A stretch of DNA of 64,000 bases from Mesostigma viride (Eukaryota; Streptophyta; Mesostigmatophyceae; Mesostigmatales; Mesostigmataceae), in the NCBI GenBank assembly GCA_009746045.1, contig RPFO01000256.1, positions 2,116,329 through 2,180,328 of the forward strand. Reading direction: 5' to 3'. Both the position numbers and the translations under genes were made by a program. Below the pieces are notes generated by a model. It was not told where the DNA came from, made no database searches, and worked only from the letters and a program-made list of their open reading frames with translations. Below are positions 7,756-18,796 of the stretch, in pieces. Position 1 is the stretch's first letter; each line of letters starts with the position of its first letter.

Positions 7756-10700
7756 TTAAGTCGGTGCCGGCCCCTCCGGGGCTTCATCCTTGATCACCAG
7801 CGTAGTAAGCCACTTGTCGAGCTCCTTGCTCATCCTGATGTCGGCACACATTCCGTCGCTGCGCACGCGTGCTTCTAGCCGGAGAGCCGGAGCGACGCAG
7901 AGATAGCAATTCACAAGCTCGGGCTGGCGTGACGGTGGCCAATCCTCAACGTTGAGCGTGAAATGCAGGGGGTCATGCTTATCCCGCTTCCAAATCCGAA
8001 CGGGAAGAATGCCGTTCCCGGCGAGGAACAGCTCCTTCTCCCGTCCGTTCCGGCCCTCGACCCACCTCTCGAAGTTCTCGTCTAACACGATCGGCCCGGC
8101 TTCGCTTACAACCTCAGCCAACCAGAACGGGTGGATGGGATCGTGATCCGTGTCCTTGTCCGATGGAACTGCCACATAGTCGTGGAGTCTCATCTGCCGG
8201 CCCATCGCCTCCCGCTTGTCCTTCAGCTGCTCCCCCCGCGTCACCATGCGAACCGGAGGGTTGGGCTGGCTCGGTGGCAGCAAACGGACAGTTTTCATCG
8301 AGCTTCCTGCATCATTGAACTCGATGATAAACGACCACTCGCTTAGACATCCCTCAAACCGCCCAGCCAAACAGGGCGGACAGTAGCAGGAATAGCGCCT
8401 AATCATCAAAAGGCCAGGGTCGGACTTGTCCAGTCGCCACCAATGCGCCTTCTTGATGCCAGGCACCTCCTCAACCTCCGCGCGTCGGCCGGACTCGACG
8501 TCCTGTCATCAAATAGTTAGGACAAAAAGAATACCGTTCAAATTAGCAAAATTGACCAAAAACCAATAAAACAGGGTATAGCTGCAGAGAGACCCCTTAA
8601 AAAAAAAATTAACGACAAGACATCAAGTGATCAAAATTCGACACAGGGTATAGCTGCAGAGAGACCCCATTCGAATCATAATAACAACGTACGACAAGAT
8701 ATCAAGTGATCAAAATTCGACACAGGGTATAGCTGCAGAGAGACCCCATTCGAATCATAATAACAACGTACGACAAGATATCAAGTGATCGAAATTCGAC
8801 ACAGGGTATAGCTGCAGAGAGACCCCTTCATACCGAAAGAACAAGCGAAATTTCATACCTAAAAGAAAAGCAACCCATGGACAGTATATAGGGTCTCTCT
8901 GCAGAGATACCTTTATTGGGTTTGAATTTTTATAGAACAGCGGCAGTTGACGTCTTAAAACCTGAAATAACACAAAATTCCGTACCGGGGGTAAAAGGAA
9001 GAAGTGGCGAGTGACGTTCTCGGCCCGCGCGCGGGCCGACTCCCTGCTCGATGTCTTGCCGCCCTGCCAGTTCTGGTTCAAGTAGGCGACTAGCTGGTGG
9101 GTCTCAAGTATGTGCTGGTTTTCGGGAATCCTCTGCATTTCCCTCAAGACGCACTTGCACTTCGCTCCTTGACCATCCACCTCCCCCTTCCCATGCTGCT
9201 CCCCCATGTAGTGGAACTCAAAGGCCTGCAGGTCGGGATCCCCCATGAGCAGACCGTTAATCTGGTTAATCACGTACCTGGACTTAAACTGCACCGCGCA
9301 GTTGTCCGAGCACATGTACAGGTTTCGCACCTCTACCCCTACTTCTACCCGCAGGGTTTCCAGAATCTTGCGAAGAGCGTATACGAGTGCGCGCTCGCCC
9401 CGCTTGATACTGGAATCCCCCAGGAAAAAGAAGACGCGCTTTTCCAGCTCGCCGTTGAGCCGATAACGCACGATCATGGGCATCAGGATGTGGCTGCGCT
9501 TGTGGAAGTACTGCGACTGCAGTTGGACGTAGCTGCTGTTCTCGTAGTTCTCGGCCCAGTCGCCGTGCACGAGCACGTCCCCCTCTCTCAGATTCTTCTC
9601 CCGATCCTTGATTGTATCCGCCTGCGACCAGGCCGTAAAGCAGTGCACGGTGAACTTGTCCCACATCTTAAGAATCTCGTCCCGCAGCTCAGCTGGGGTG
9701 GACCTCATTTGGACTTGCTCGGGCCGCTTCACCTTCTTCGCCGCCCTGCCATCGGTCTCGCCCTGTTTCGCAAAGGTCCGCAGACAGTTTCGATTTGCAA
9801 TAAAATCGCATTTCGATAAGATAACTGCAACTCACAAAGGGTCTCGCTGCAGCTATAGGTCACAAAAAAAAAAGTCAACAACATATTAACGGAGAAATAA
9901 AATCGAAACCAACTCACATTCACCCGTCGGGTCACAGTCTGCTCCACCATCTCGAACTTGAACCAATTCAGAATCTCCGTGGAATTCTTGTCCCGATCAC
10001 ACTGCACCCAGTTATTATGGATGCCGCATGATTCCTCAGGACAGAACCCCTCCACACACGCCATCTTCAGTATGCGGTGAACCCTCTCCGTCCTCGGCAC
10101 CCCATCTTCGTCCTCCACCAGCCTCTCAGAAATGTCGAGGTCTTCCAGGTCCCGTCCCCGCCATTCATCTTCCCCCTCCCCCTCTTCCATCCCCCCGCCC
10201 ATTCCGCCCCCTTCACGCAGCCCGTTATCCCTGCCGTCAGTCTCGGCGGACACCGGGCAGTGAAAGTGCTTGATCCAGTCCGTCGAGTGAATGGCTTTCC
10301 ACATTCCGCAAGTACCGTCCGGCTCTCTGTACTTGGAGCATCCCGCACACTCCGCGCCACACTTGCAGTTCTTGCCGTGGTTCGCATTGGAGTGCTTGGT
10401 CCACGCCCCCATGGCCGACTGCATGGTGACGTGCTTCTCACACGCGCACAGGTTCCTCTCCTTCCACTTGCCCTTGATGCAATCGGGCGCGTATTTGCAG
10501 AAGGTCGTGTAGCCCACGTGAATGCCCACGTCCTTATCATACTGGTTACTCCTTTTGTTCCAGTACGCATGCTTTTCGAGAAAGTGATTGTACATGTCCT
10601 CCTTGGAGGTCATGTAATAGCGCGCTCCCTCAACGGCGACGAGCACCCCGTGATTGCCACGACCCTCCCTGCTGTAAGTGCGCTTGACATCCTTCATCTG

Positions 10701-11483
10701 GGAGGAGGCGCGCGACTCATCATCGTGCATCCACGCGTCCACTATCGCGTCAATCACGAATTGCGGCAAAGGGCGCCCCTTGCGAGCCTGCGCGTGTCTG
10801 AGGTAGTCCAACTTCTGCTGCCTTCGTATCGCGCGAATTCCGCGAATCTTCTTGGCGTCCATCCCCGTCAGGTTCTCCAACTCCGCGGCCGAAAACTCCT
10901 TCTCCAAGTCGTCACCACAGTAAAGCGTGGACATCAGCACCATCCTGACGTCTCTGTCTGCGTCGCTTTTGGTCAGACCATCAAAAAAGCCGTTAATCCG
11001 AGCCACCCAGAACCTGTTCAGTTCTGCCATCCGCTCCTGATTGTAAAGCTTTTTCGCCTCCTCATGATACTTCCCGTGACCTAGTTCAGCGGCCCTAGAG
11101 TTAAAGCCAGCAATCATCTGGTCGAAAGCCGGCCCCCGCCCCTCGGGTTTTGTCATCGCCTGAGCCGCTTCAAACGCCTGGTCAGCGAAATATTCCCCAA
11201 TAACCCTCTTTGATTTCGAGTATTCTCCCGGCCGCTTGACTTCCTTGGCTTCAGGCTGCGCTGGATTCTGGTTCTCATCTCCGAAAACCCTTTTTGCGCC
11301 AGTTGACTGCTTCGTCCCGGTGTTCAACTTAATTGCACTGAATCCTGGACGACCGGACGCAAGGGCGAAAACTCCCACCCGTTCGCGTGCTGCATGCCAT
11401 GACGACCGGCACAACGAAATCCATGCAAATCGAGTATCGTTGGGAAAAGCGACAATTACAGACAAAGTTCGAAAGTGTATCAT
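7756..11483 (-). CDS. Three-exon DDE-like (RNase H-fold) transposase of the 20.3-kb element
   Basis: Exons on the minus strand: 11,483-9,918, 9,762-8,986 and 8,502-7,756. Introns (155 and 483 bp) use GTGAGT...ACAG and GTACGG...ACAG, and all exons are multiples of three, giving about 1,029 aa. Exon 1 has a Cys-rich, zinc-ribbon-like region near residues 330-395 (LCACEKH, NCKCGAECAGC). Exon 2 carries HGDWAENY (Asp about 590), CSDNCAVQFKSR (Asp about 675) and EQHGKGEVDGQGAKCK (Asp about 718), the pattern of a widespread uncharacterised transposase family in animals and protists (GD-AENY, SDGC--Q-K, HGK---DG-G). Exon 3 has CYCPPC and an acidic, Trp-rich end. It presumably cuts and joins the element ends. 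The first codon is uncertain because palindromes and possible extra 5' exons lie at 11.5-11.85 kb. Confidence 0.7.
8572..8824 (+). repeat. Tandem ~79-bp repeat carrying the 22-bp palindrome, inside transposase intron 2
   Basis: Units start at 8,572 (72 bp), 8,644 (79 bp), 8,723 (79 bp) and 8,802 (partial). Each begins CAGGGTATAGCTGCAGAGAG plus ACCCC and continues with CATTCGAATCATAATAAC and ATCAAGTGATCAAAATTCG. A further copy in the other arm order lies at 8,891-8,912. The whole array falls within the inferred second transposase intron. Confidence 0.85.
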
Positions 11484-11498
11484 TTTTTACCACGATTG

Positions 11499-11757
11499 GG
11501 GTCTAGCTGCAGCTAGACCCTTAGAGGGGCTTTTTCCGTTAGACGAAAAGATTACCTGATGTGGTGAACTTAGCATACCCCGACCAAGATTGGGGTCTCG
11601 CTGCAGCTAGACCCTTCATTGCGGCGTGCGATTGTTAAATCACAGACTTCTGATTCATTAATTTTATAGCAACCATAAAGAGGGTCTAGCTGCAGCGAGA
11701 CCCTTGAATTTAAGCTATTGCTTGTGGTTATAAATGGTCTAGCTGCAGAGAGACCCC
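11499..11757. repeat. Cluster of four 22-bp palindromes upstream of the transposase
   Basis: Copies lie at 11,499-11,520 (perfect palindrome with TCTAG in both arms), 11,593-11,614, 11,682-11,703 and 11,735-11,757. They occupy the 5' flank of the transposase gene. They could be introns or promoter-proximal sites recognised by an element protein; both are inference. Confidence 0.8.
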
Positions 11758-11903
11758 AATAAGGACGAAAAGATTTCAGGTTTTCCTCACCTTCGCGGCT
11801 CATTCTCTTATTAGTTCTCCCAGAACACTCAGATACCTGCATGGCGAGAATAACAAAAATAACACAGTAGCATTGATAAAATTGTTTATCAGAAAATATA
11901 TAT

Positions 11904-12503
11904 TAAAAATATAATTACTTACAGCAGAGTGAAATCACTCAAACCAAAGCAAACGCCCAGCTATGAACCTATATACAGAGCCATGTCAAAGCTCTATACT
12001 ACGATAAGACCAATGGAAACGCCTAACGGGAGGAACCTAATAGCCCTGCTGCACCGCAAAATCAGCCCGCGTACGGCGGAGCATGATGTCAGCCATGGCC
12101 CGAGTCAGCGCCACCGACAAGCGCTGACGCCAATATGACGTCCAGGTCCGCGCCGACCATGGGGCCCGCTGGCCCTCCAGGTCCAGCCGGTCCTCCCGGA
12201 GCCGGCAACACTCCTTGAAGAAGGCGGAGGTCAGGGGCCCCATGGCCCCAAACTCCTCCAGGACAAAGGGCACCACACGATGGTGCCCGACGTCGCCGTA
12301 GGCCAGGAGCTTGGCCCGCTCCGCCCGGTCCGCCGTGTAACCTGCCGTGAGGGAGGCCCCAGCCACGTGGCTAAGAGCCAAGGGCCGCGCCACCGAAACG
12401 TCAATAAGCAGATGCCGGCCACCCCCCTCAAAGTCCAGCACCACGATGTCAGGCCGGTGGTTGGGGGAATAGAAGGCAGCGCCATCCGCATCCTCGGACC
12501 GGG
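11904..12503 (-). mobile_element. 5'-truncated REL-type LINE nested in the 20.3-kb element
   Basis: Matches the last ~600 bp of the REL-LINE at 53.8 kb: the end of the restriction-like endonuclease domain (block FEGGGRHLLIDVSVARPL), the C-terminus and the 3' untranslated region. It is flanked by a 14-bp duplication, CAGAAAATATATAT, at 11,890-11,903 and 12,504-12,517. It must be younger than the 20.3-kb element it interrupts. The protein fragment is dead. Confidence 0.9.
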
Positions 12504-12794
12504 CAGAAAATATATATACTAATTACAGTATATTTTGCAAAAGATTTTATAATATATTGTGAATAGCATGGTTAAATTCCACATACTTTAATAATATTGT
12601 ATGTTAAAGTATATAGAATCATTATTTAGTAAATGATTTACAAGAAAAAGTGGTATAGACTATTATTATTATATAGTTCGGCAATCTATGATAGTAAGAC
12701 ACACCGGATGTCAGGTTTATCAGCGGCCTCCAGGGCTATAGCGTCTCGCTGCAGCGTGACCGTTTGGTGCTATGACTGAAATGCAGAAAAAAAT

Positions 12795-12890
12795 TTATTT
12801 CCATGACCACACCAGGAATCGAACCCAGAACCTCATTGAACATTTCTGCATGGTAACGATGTCAGCCAAACATCCGAATGTTCCCAGGTA
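12795..12890 (-). other. tRNA-like sequence with polymerase III A/B-box resemblance
   Basis: On the minus strand, GTTTGGCTGACATCG is followed about 40 nt later by CTGGGTTCGATTCCTGG, which looks like a T-arm (stem CTGGG/CCTGG with G-U pairs, loop TTCGATT). I could not pair a 7-bp acceptor stem, so it is more likely a tRNA-derived repeat or pseudogene than a working tRNA. Confidence 0.3.
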
Positions 12891-13188
12891 AATGGGCTGG
12901 AGGTCGTCTCTTTTTATACCTGCGGCCACAAGCACGGGTGACGGCATATTGGATGTCGTCCAATCCGCTAGCTTGGTTCCAAAAGATGGGATCGAGCTTT
13001 TGCACCAGCGCCGCGCTTCCAGTTTTCAGTTCCGTGGGGAGGAACGAGGATGCCACGTTTCCAATTTTTTCAATACCGTTCAGCCCTGTGACGCCGCGTC
13101 CGGTTTGCGAATTGCGACCGTCCCATCGCCCATCGAAAAAGAAGCGCAGCCGCAGAGAGACCCCATAGCTAATAGTAACCAGCTGCAA
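12862..13188 (-). CDS. Possible small ORF or exon in the 20.3-kb element, unrecognised
   Basis: Minus-strand frame of 108 codons. After a possible acceptor (TCACAG near 13,083) it reads like protein: IEKIGNVASSFLPTELKTG, SAALVQKLDPIFW, SGLDDIQYAVTRACGRRYKK. A palindrome half-copy lies at 13,147-13,164, just upstream on this strand, as in introns of the two larger genes. It may be a 5' exon of the transposase, a separate small gene, or chance. The opposite strand is also open. Confidence 0.25.
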   Translation of the reverse strand: MQLVTISYGVSLRLRFFFDGRWDGRNSQTGRGVTGLNGIEKIGNVASSFLPTELKTGSAALVQKLDPIFWNQASGLDDIQYAVTRACGRRYKKRRPPAHLPGNIRMFG

Positions 13189-13190
13189 CC

Positions 13191-13906
13191 GTTTGCATGC
13201 TACCTGCTTTTTTACAACATCGCTTTGCTACCTGTGCATAACGAAAGGAAATCGGTCTTCAAGCAATTAAGGCAATCGGTCTTCATTTTCCCGCATAAAG
13301 AAAAAAGGTGAGCTTTTGCCGCATCGTGGATGGTAGGCTGACAAACTGCGTTCTATCAAAAACGGCAACTAAACAGCGCATGCACGCCGACGACACAGTT
13401 AGCCAGCTGGGCGAAGACATGTCCTTGCTGCCATCGCAAGAAACTCTATGTTGCAGCAAGAGTGATAAAAATGTCTGGCTTCCTTCTTTTCGTTGCTAGC
13501 GAAACCCTGCAGACATCTCGGTAGAGTCAGCTAAGCCGATCCTAATCCACATCTGGCATCCATCCCTTTAGTCTAGTTGCCATGGAGCGTTTCTTGGTCT
13601 CGCACATGTCGATCATGGTGGTGCTAGGCTTTCACTTGGGTCACCCTTTCCATGTTTGCTATGCCTTTGGTCTGGTTAGGTTGTAGGTGTAGATGTGCAC
13701 ATACTGCATTTGCTGCGTTTCTAATCGGTGCTCCTGTTTGATGCTTTTTTTCCCCTTCATATCGTTTCGACGTTTGCATGCTACCTGCCGGATTATAACA
13801 TCGGACGTTGCTACCTGCCTGCATAACGATAGTTTGCAAGAAATCTTCATTTTGCCGAAACACAAAAAAAGGTGATCTTTTGCCGCAACGTGGATGGTAG
13901 GCTGAC
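13191..13906 (+). repeat. Pair of ~140-bp direct repeats flanking the minisatellite side
   Basis: The segment at 13,191-13,342 (starting GTTTGCATGCTACCTGC, ending GATGGTAGGCTGAC) recurs with small changes at 13,772-13,906. The second copy ends where the minisatellite begins (13,914). The ~430 bp between them holds nothing I recognise. Confidence 0.75.
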
Positions 13907-13913
13907 TAAAATT

Positions 13914-15808
13914 GTGCTGCTACGTATCAATACATGTGGGGGGGTGCTGCTACGTATCAATACATGTGGGGGGGTGCTGCTACGTATCAATACATGTGGG
14001 GGGGTGCTGCTACGTATCAATACATGTGGGGGGGTGCTGCTACGTATCAATACATGTGGGGGGTGCTGCTACGTATCAATACATGTGGGGGGGTGCTGCT
14101 ACGTATCAATACATGTGGGGGGGTGCTGCTACGTATCAATACATGTGGGGGGGTGCTGCTACGTATCAATACATGTGGGGGGTGCTGCTACGTATCAATA
14201 CATGTGGGGGGTGCTGCTACGTATCAATACATGTGGGGGGGTGCTGCTACGTATCAATACATGTGGGGGGGTGCTGCTACGTATCAATACATGTGGGGGG
14301 GTGCTGCTACGTATCAATACATGTGGGGGGGTGCTGCTACGTATCAATACATGTGGGGGGTGCTGCTACGTATCAATACATGTGGGGGGTGCGGCTACGT
14401 ATCAATACATGTGGGGGGGTGCTGCTACGTATCAATACATGTGGGGGGGTGCTGCTACGTATCAATACATGTGGGGGGTGCTGCTACGTATCAATACATG
14501 TGGGGGGGTGCTGCTACGTATCAATACATGTGGGGGGGTGCTGCTACGTATCAATACATGTGGGGCGGTGCTGCTACGTATCAATACATGTGGGGGGTGC
14601 TGCTACGTATCAATACATGTGGGGGGGTGCTGCTACGTATCAATACATGTGGGGGGTGCTGCTACGTATCAATACATGTGGGGGGGTGCTGCTACGTATC
14701 AATACATGTGGGGCGGTGCTGCTACGTATCAATACATGTGGGGGGGTGCTGCTACGTATCAATACATGTGGGGGGGTGCTGCTACGTATCAATACATGTG
14801 GGGGGGTGCTGCTACGTATCAATACATGTGGGGGGGTGCTGCTACGTATCAATACATGTGGGGGGGTGCTGCTACGTATCAATACATGTGGGGGGTGCTG
14901 CTACGTATCAATACATGTGGGGGGTGCTGCTACGTATCAATACATGTGGGGGGGTGCTGCTACGTATCAATACATGTGGGGGGGTGCTGCTACGTATCAA
15001 TACAGTTGGGGGGGGATGCTACGTATTAATACATGTGGGGGGGTGCTGCTACGTATCAATACATGTGGGGGGGTGCTGCTACGTATCAATACATGTGGGG
15101 GGGTGCTGCTACGTATCAATACATGTGGGGGGGTGCTGCTACGTATCAATACATGTGGGGGGGTGCTGCTACGTATCAATACATGTGGGGGGGTGCTGCT
15201 ACGTATCAATACATGTGGGGGGGTGCTGCTACGTATCAATACATGTGGGGGGGTGCTGCTACGTATCAATACATGTGGGGGGTGCTGCTACGTATCAATA
15301 CATGTGGGGGGGTGCTGCTACGTATCAATACATGTGGGGCGGTGCTGCTACGTATCAATACATGTGGGGGGGTGCTGCTACGTATCAATACATGTGGGGG
15401 GGTGCTGCTACGTATCAATACATGTGGGGGGTGCTGCTACGTATCAATACATGTGGGGGGTGCTGCTACGTATCAATACATGTGGGGGGGTGCTGCTACG
15501 TATCAATACATGTGGGGGGTGCTGCTACGTATCAATACATGTGGGGGGGTGCTGCTACGTATCAATACATGTGGGGGGGTGCTGCTACGTATCAATACAT
15601 GTGGGGGGGTGCTGCTACGTATCAATACATGTGGGGGGGTGCTGCTACGTATCAATACATGTGGGGGGGTGCTGCTACGTATCAATACAGTTGGGGGGGG
15701 GATGCTACGTATTAATACATGTGGGGGGGTGATGCTACGTATCAATACATGTGGGGGGGTGATGCTACGTACGTATCAATACATGTGGGGGGGTGATGCT
15801 ACGTATCA
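13914..15808 (+). repeat. Minisatellite 1: about 64 units of 29-30 bp
   Basis: The unit is TGCTGCTACGTATCAATACA followed by TGTG and a run of G; total length is 29 or 30 bp depending on whether the G run is 6 or 7. Rare variants have TGGGGCGG, CAGTTGGGG, or GATGC in place of GCTGC. The right-most three units use GATGC. Open frames across it (up to 606 codons) are artefacts of the repeat. Confidence 0.95.
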
Positions 15809-17061
15809 TTTATTTATTCATGCCATCACCCCCCCACATTTAATTATTAATGCCAGCACCCCCCAACATTCATTTATTCATGCCATCACACCCCCACATT
15901 CTTTTATTCATGCCATCACCCCCCCACATTTATTTATTCATGCCATCACACCCCCACATTTAATGATTAATGCCAGCACCCCCCAACATTCATTTATTCA
16001 TGCCATCACACCCCCACATTCTTTTATTCATGGCAGCACCCCCCACATTTAATTATTCATGCCATCACCCCCCACATTCTTTTATTCATGGCAGCACCCC
16101 CCACATTTATTTATTCATGCCATCACACCCCCACATTTAATTATTAATGCCAGCACCCCCCAACATTCATTTATTCATGCCATCACACCCCCACATTCTT
16201 TTATTCATGGCAGCACCCCCCACATTTATTTATTCATGCCATCACACCCCCACATTCTTTTATTCATGGCAGCACCCCCCACATTTATTTATTCATGCCA
16301 TCACCCCCCACATTCTTTTATTCATGGCAGCACCCCCCACATTCATTTATTCATGCCATCACACCCCCACATTCTTTTATTCATGGCAGCACCCCCCACA
16401 TTTATTTATTCATGCCATCACCCCCCACATTCTTTTATTCATGGCAGCACCCCCCACATTTATTTATTCATGCCATCACCCCCCACATTCTTTTATTCAG
16501 GCAGCACCCCCCACATTTATTTATTCATGCCATCACCCCCCACATTTAATTATTAATGCCAGCACCCCCCAACATTCATTTATTCATGCCATCACCCCCC
16601 ACATTCTTTTATTCATGGCAGCACCCCCCACATTCATTTATTCATGCCATCACACCCCCACATTCTTTTATTCATGGCAGCACCCCCCACATTTATTTAT
16701 TCATGCCATCACCCCCCACATTCTTTTATTCATGGCAGCACCCCCCACATTTATTTATTCATGCCATCACCCCCCACATTCTTTTATTCATGGCAGCACC
16801 CCCCCACATTTATTTATTCATGCCATCACCCCCCCACATTTAATTATTAATGCCAGCACCCCCCAACATTCATTTATTCATGCCATCACACCCCCACATT
16901 CTTTTATTCATGGCAGCACCCCCCACATTTATTTATTCATGCCATCACCCCCCCACATTTAATTATTAATGCCAGCACCCCCCCACATGCATTTATACAT
17001 AGCATCCCCCCCCACATGTATTTATACGTAGCTTCCCCCCCCACATGTATTTATACGTGGT
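15809..17061 (-). repeat. Minisatellite 2: about 42 inverted, diverged units of ~30 bp
   Basis: Units read CATTTATTTATTCATGCCAT plus CACCCCCCA, with sub-variants CATTCTTTTATTCATGGCAG, CATTTAATTATTAATGCCAG and CATTCATTTATTCATGCCAT in a higher-order order. The last three units (16,983-17,061) change to ACATGTATTTATACGTAGC. Reverse-complemented, that is nearly the unit of minisatellite 1, so the array is an inverted relative of it. Confidence 0.9.
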
Positions 17062-17066
17062 CGTAA

Positions 17067-17531
17067 GGGTCTCGCTGCGGGTAGACCCTCGGAATTTTGT
17101 TTTTGTATTGACGTAAGGGTCTCGCTGCAGCGAGACCCCAAGGAATGTCAATTTTTCATGTTTTCATGATGGGGGGTCTTTCTTTTCTCACCCTTAAAAT
17201 GATTTGTTTTTGTATCGGTGTTAGGGTCTCGCTGCAGCGAGACCCCTACGAATGTCGACTTTTAATGTTTGCAAGATGGGAGGGGCTTTCTTCGCTCACC
17301 CTAAAAATTATTTGTTTTTGTTTGACGTTAGGGTCTCGCTGCAGCGAGACCCCAAGGAATGTATACTTTTTTATGTTTGCATGATGGGAGGTTGCTTGTT
17401 TTCGCTCACCCTAAAAATGATTTGTTTTTGCTTGAAGTGAGGGTCTCGCGCTGCAGCGAGACGCCAAAGTTTTGCATTAAACTAAATGTCCCTTTTAGAA
17501 TCCACGAAAGGGTCTAGCTGCAGCGAGACCC
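17067..17531. repeat. Cluster of six 22-bp palindromes upstream of the accessory gene
   Basis: Copies lie at 17,067-17,088, 17,117-17,138, 17,224-17,245, 17,331-17,352, 17,441-17,464 (with a 2-bp GC insertion) and 17,510-17,531. Three are perfect palindromes with TCTCG arms. Between them a ~107-bp unit containing TTTGCATGATGGGAGG and CTCACCCTAAAAATG repeats three to four times. The cluster sits between the minisatellites and the first ATG at 17,609. Confidence 0.85.
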
Positions 17532-17608
17532 TCCCCATCGTTTTTCTGCCGGCGATTCAGATTCTGAATGACATTTGTGAAACTTGCTTTTTTGATATTG
17601 TTCTGCAG

Positions 17609-18796
17609 ATGTCGTCCTCCTATTCCGATTCTGTCAAGGCCACTCCCGTTTCACCCAAGATGACGTCGAACACCTCGCCGGACCGAACGGCAACGGAGGC
17701 GTTTCCTCCGTTGCAGTTCGGTCCCGTAAATGCTCTTGCGAGGTCCCCCCCACCGAGTCCCCTCGCCCTCCAAGTCCAACTTGCCCCCCAGCGAGTTGGA
17801 CAGAATTATACCCCCCAACCCTCTCGCTGCTGCGTCTCGCGCTCCGTCCCGCTCTCCGCCCCGTAAGTCTCCATCGCCGCCCCCCAAGTCGGCCGGAGCT
17901 ACTGCGTCCCGCTCGCCGCCCCGCAAGTCCCCCAAGTCCCCCGCAACTGCGACCCGTTCGCCGAACCGCAAGTCCCCCTCTCCGCCCAAAGTTCCCCCCG
18001 CTACCGCGTCCCGCTCTCCTTCTCGCAAGTCCCCCTCGCCGTCAACCAAGAACCCCGCAACTGCGTCCCGCTCGCCGTCCCGCTCTCCTTCCCCCAAGTC
18101 CCGCTCGCCGCCACCCAAGTCCCCCGCTTCTGCGTCCCGCTCGCCGTCCCCCAAGCATTCCAGTTCTAAGCGTAAGCCTGCGGCCGAGTGGGTAGAGGAA
18201 GACGACCGCACCAAAGAGCTCAGGAAGCTGAGGAAGTCTATCAGTGAGCTTGTTGAGGAGGACGAGCGCGATCAGACTAACGGGAGGCCTGAAGACCCGG
18301 AATCGCCGGTTCGGGAGTCGCGTCAGAAGCGGTTGTCCGATTTGTTAGCAATGGCCGCAAGCTTTGCTGACGAATACGCGGCTCTCGACAAGAAGGACAA
18401 GGAGAAGGAGAAGGCGGAGAGGGAGGCCATCGAGAAGGCGGAGAGGGAGAGGGTGGAGAGGGAGGAGAAGGAGAGGCTGGAGAAGGCGGAGAGGGAGGAG
18501 GAGGAGAGGGAGTACAAGGAGAAAAAGGCTGCCCAGGAGAAGGAGCACAGGATCCTGGTGGCGAAGCAGAAGGAGGAGGCGAAGAAGAAGACGGAGGCGG
18601 CAGCGAAGGAATTCTTGCGGAGGAGGCCGCTCTTTTTTTGCAGATGCGACAGGAGAGGATGAAGGCGGAAGAGGCCGCGAGGAAGATGGAGGAGGCTGCG
18701 AGGAAGGAGGAGGAGGCTGCGAAGGCAGTTGAGGGGGAGAAGGACGAGAACGGGAGCCCACCCCTTCTTCACGAAGGATTTTCAGTCGATTATCAG
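17609..18796 (+). CDS. Accessory gene exon 1: SR/RS-like and coiled-coil N-terminus
   Basis: Begins MSSSYSDSVKATP. After a shift at the C-run at 17,743-17,749 it continues as repeated SPPRKSPS / SPSRKSPS units (about residues 60-190), recalling the Ser/Arg/Pro-rich tails of splicing and chromatin proteins. A Lys/Glu/Arg-rich segment follows (KEKAEREAIEKAERERVERE), very likely a long coiled coil. A second shift near 18,612 is needed to reach MRQERMKAEEAARK. It ends at a GTATGT donor. The intron behind it holds a palindrome at 18,895. Confidence 0.5.

Noticed and set aside
11929-12138. Small plus-strand protein starting MKSLKPKQTP, repeated at 53,857, 60,113, 61,0xx and 63,788
   Set aside because: It lies antisense in the REL-LINE 3' region. 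Its recurrence reflects copies of the element, not a conserved gene.
13872-16962. Very long open frames (up to 606 codons) through the 13.9-17.0 kb region, in several frames and on both strands
   Set aside because: They arise because the ~30-bp repeat unit contains no stop in several frames. The peptides are pure repeats and switch frame wherever a G-run changes length.
13914-17061. CRISPR-like array
   Set aside because: There are no unique spacers between the repeats, the units are directly adjacent, and the context is a eukaryotic transposon.
18323-18772. Hydrophobic Leu/Ser-rich minus-strand frames opposite accessory exon 1
   Set aside because: Antisense of a GAG/AAG-rich coiled-coil coding region, which always reads as Leu/Ser/Phe.
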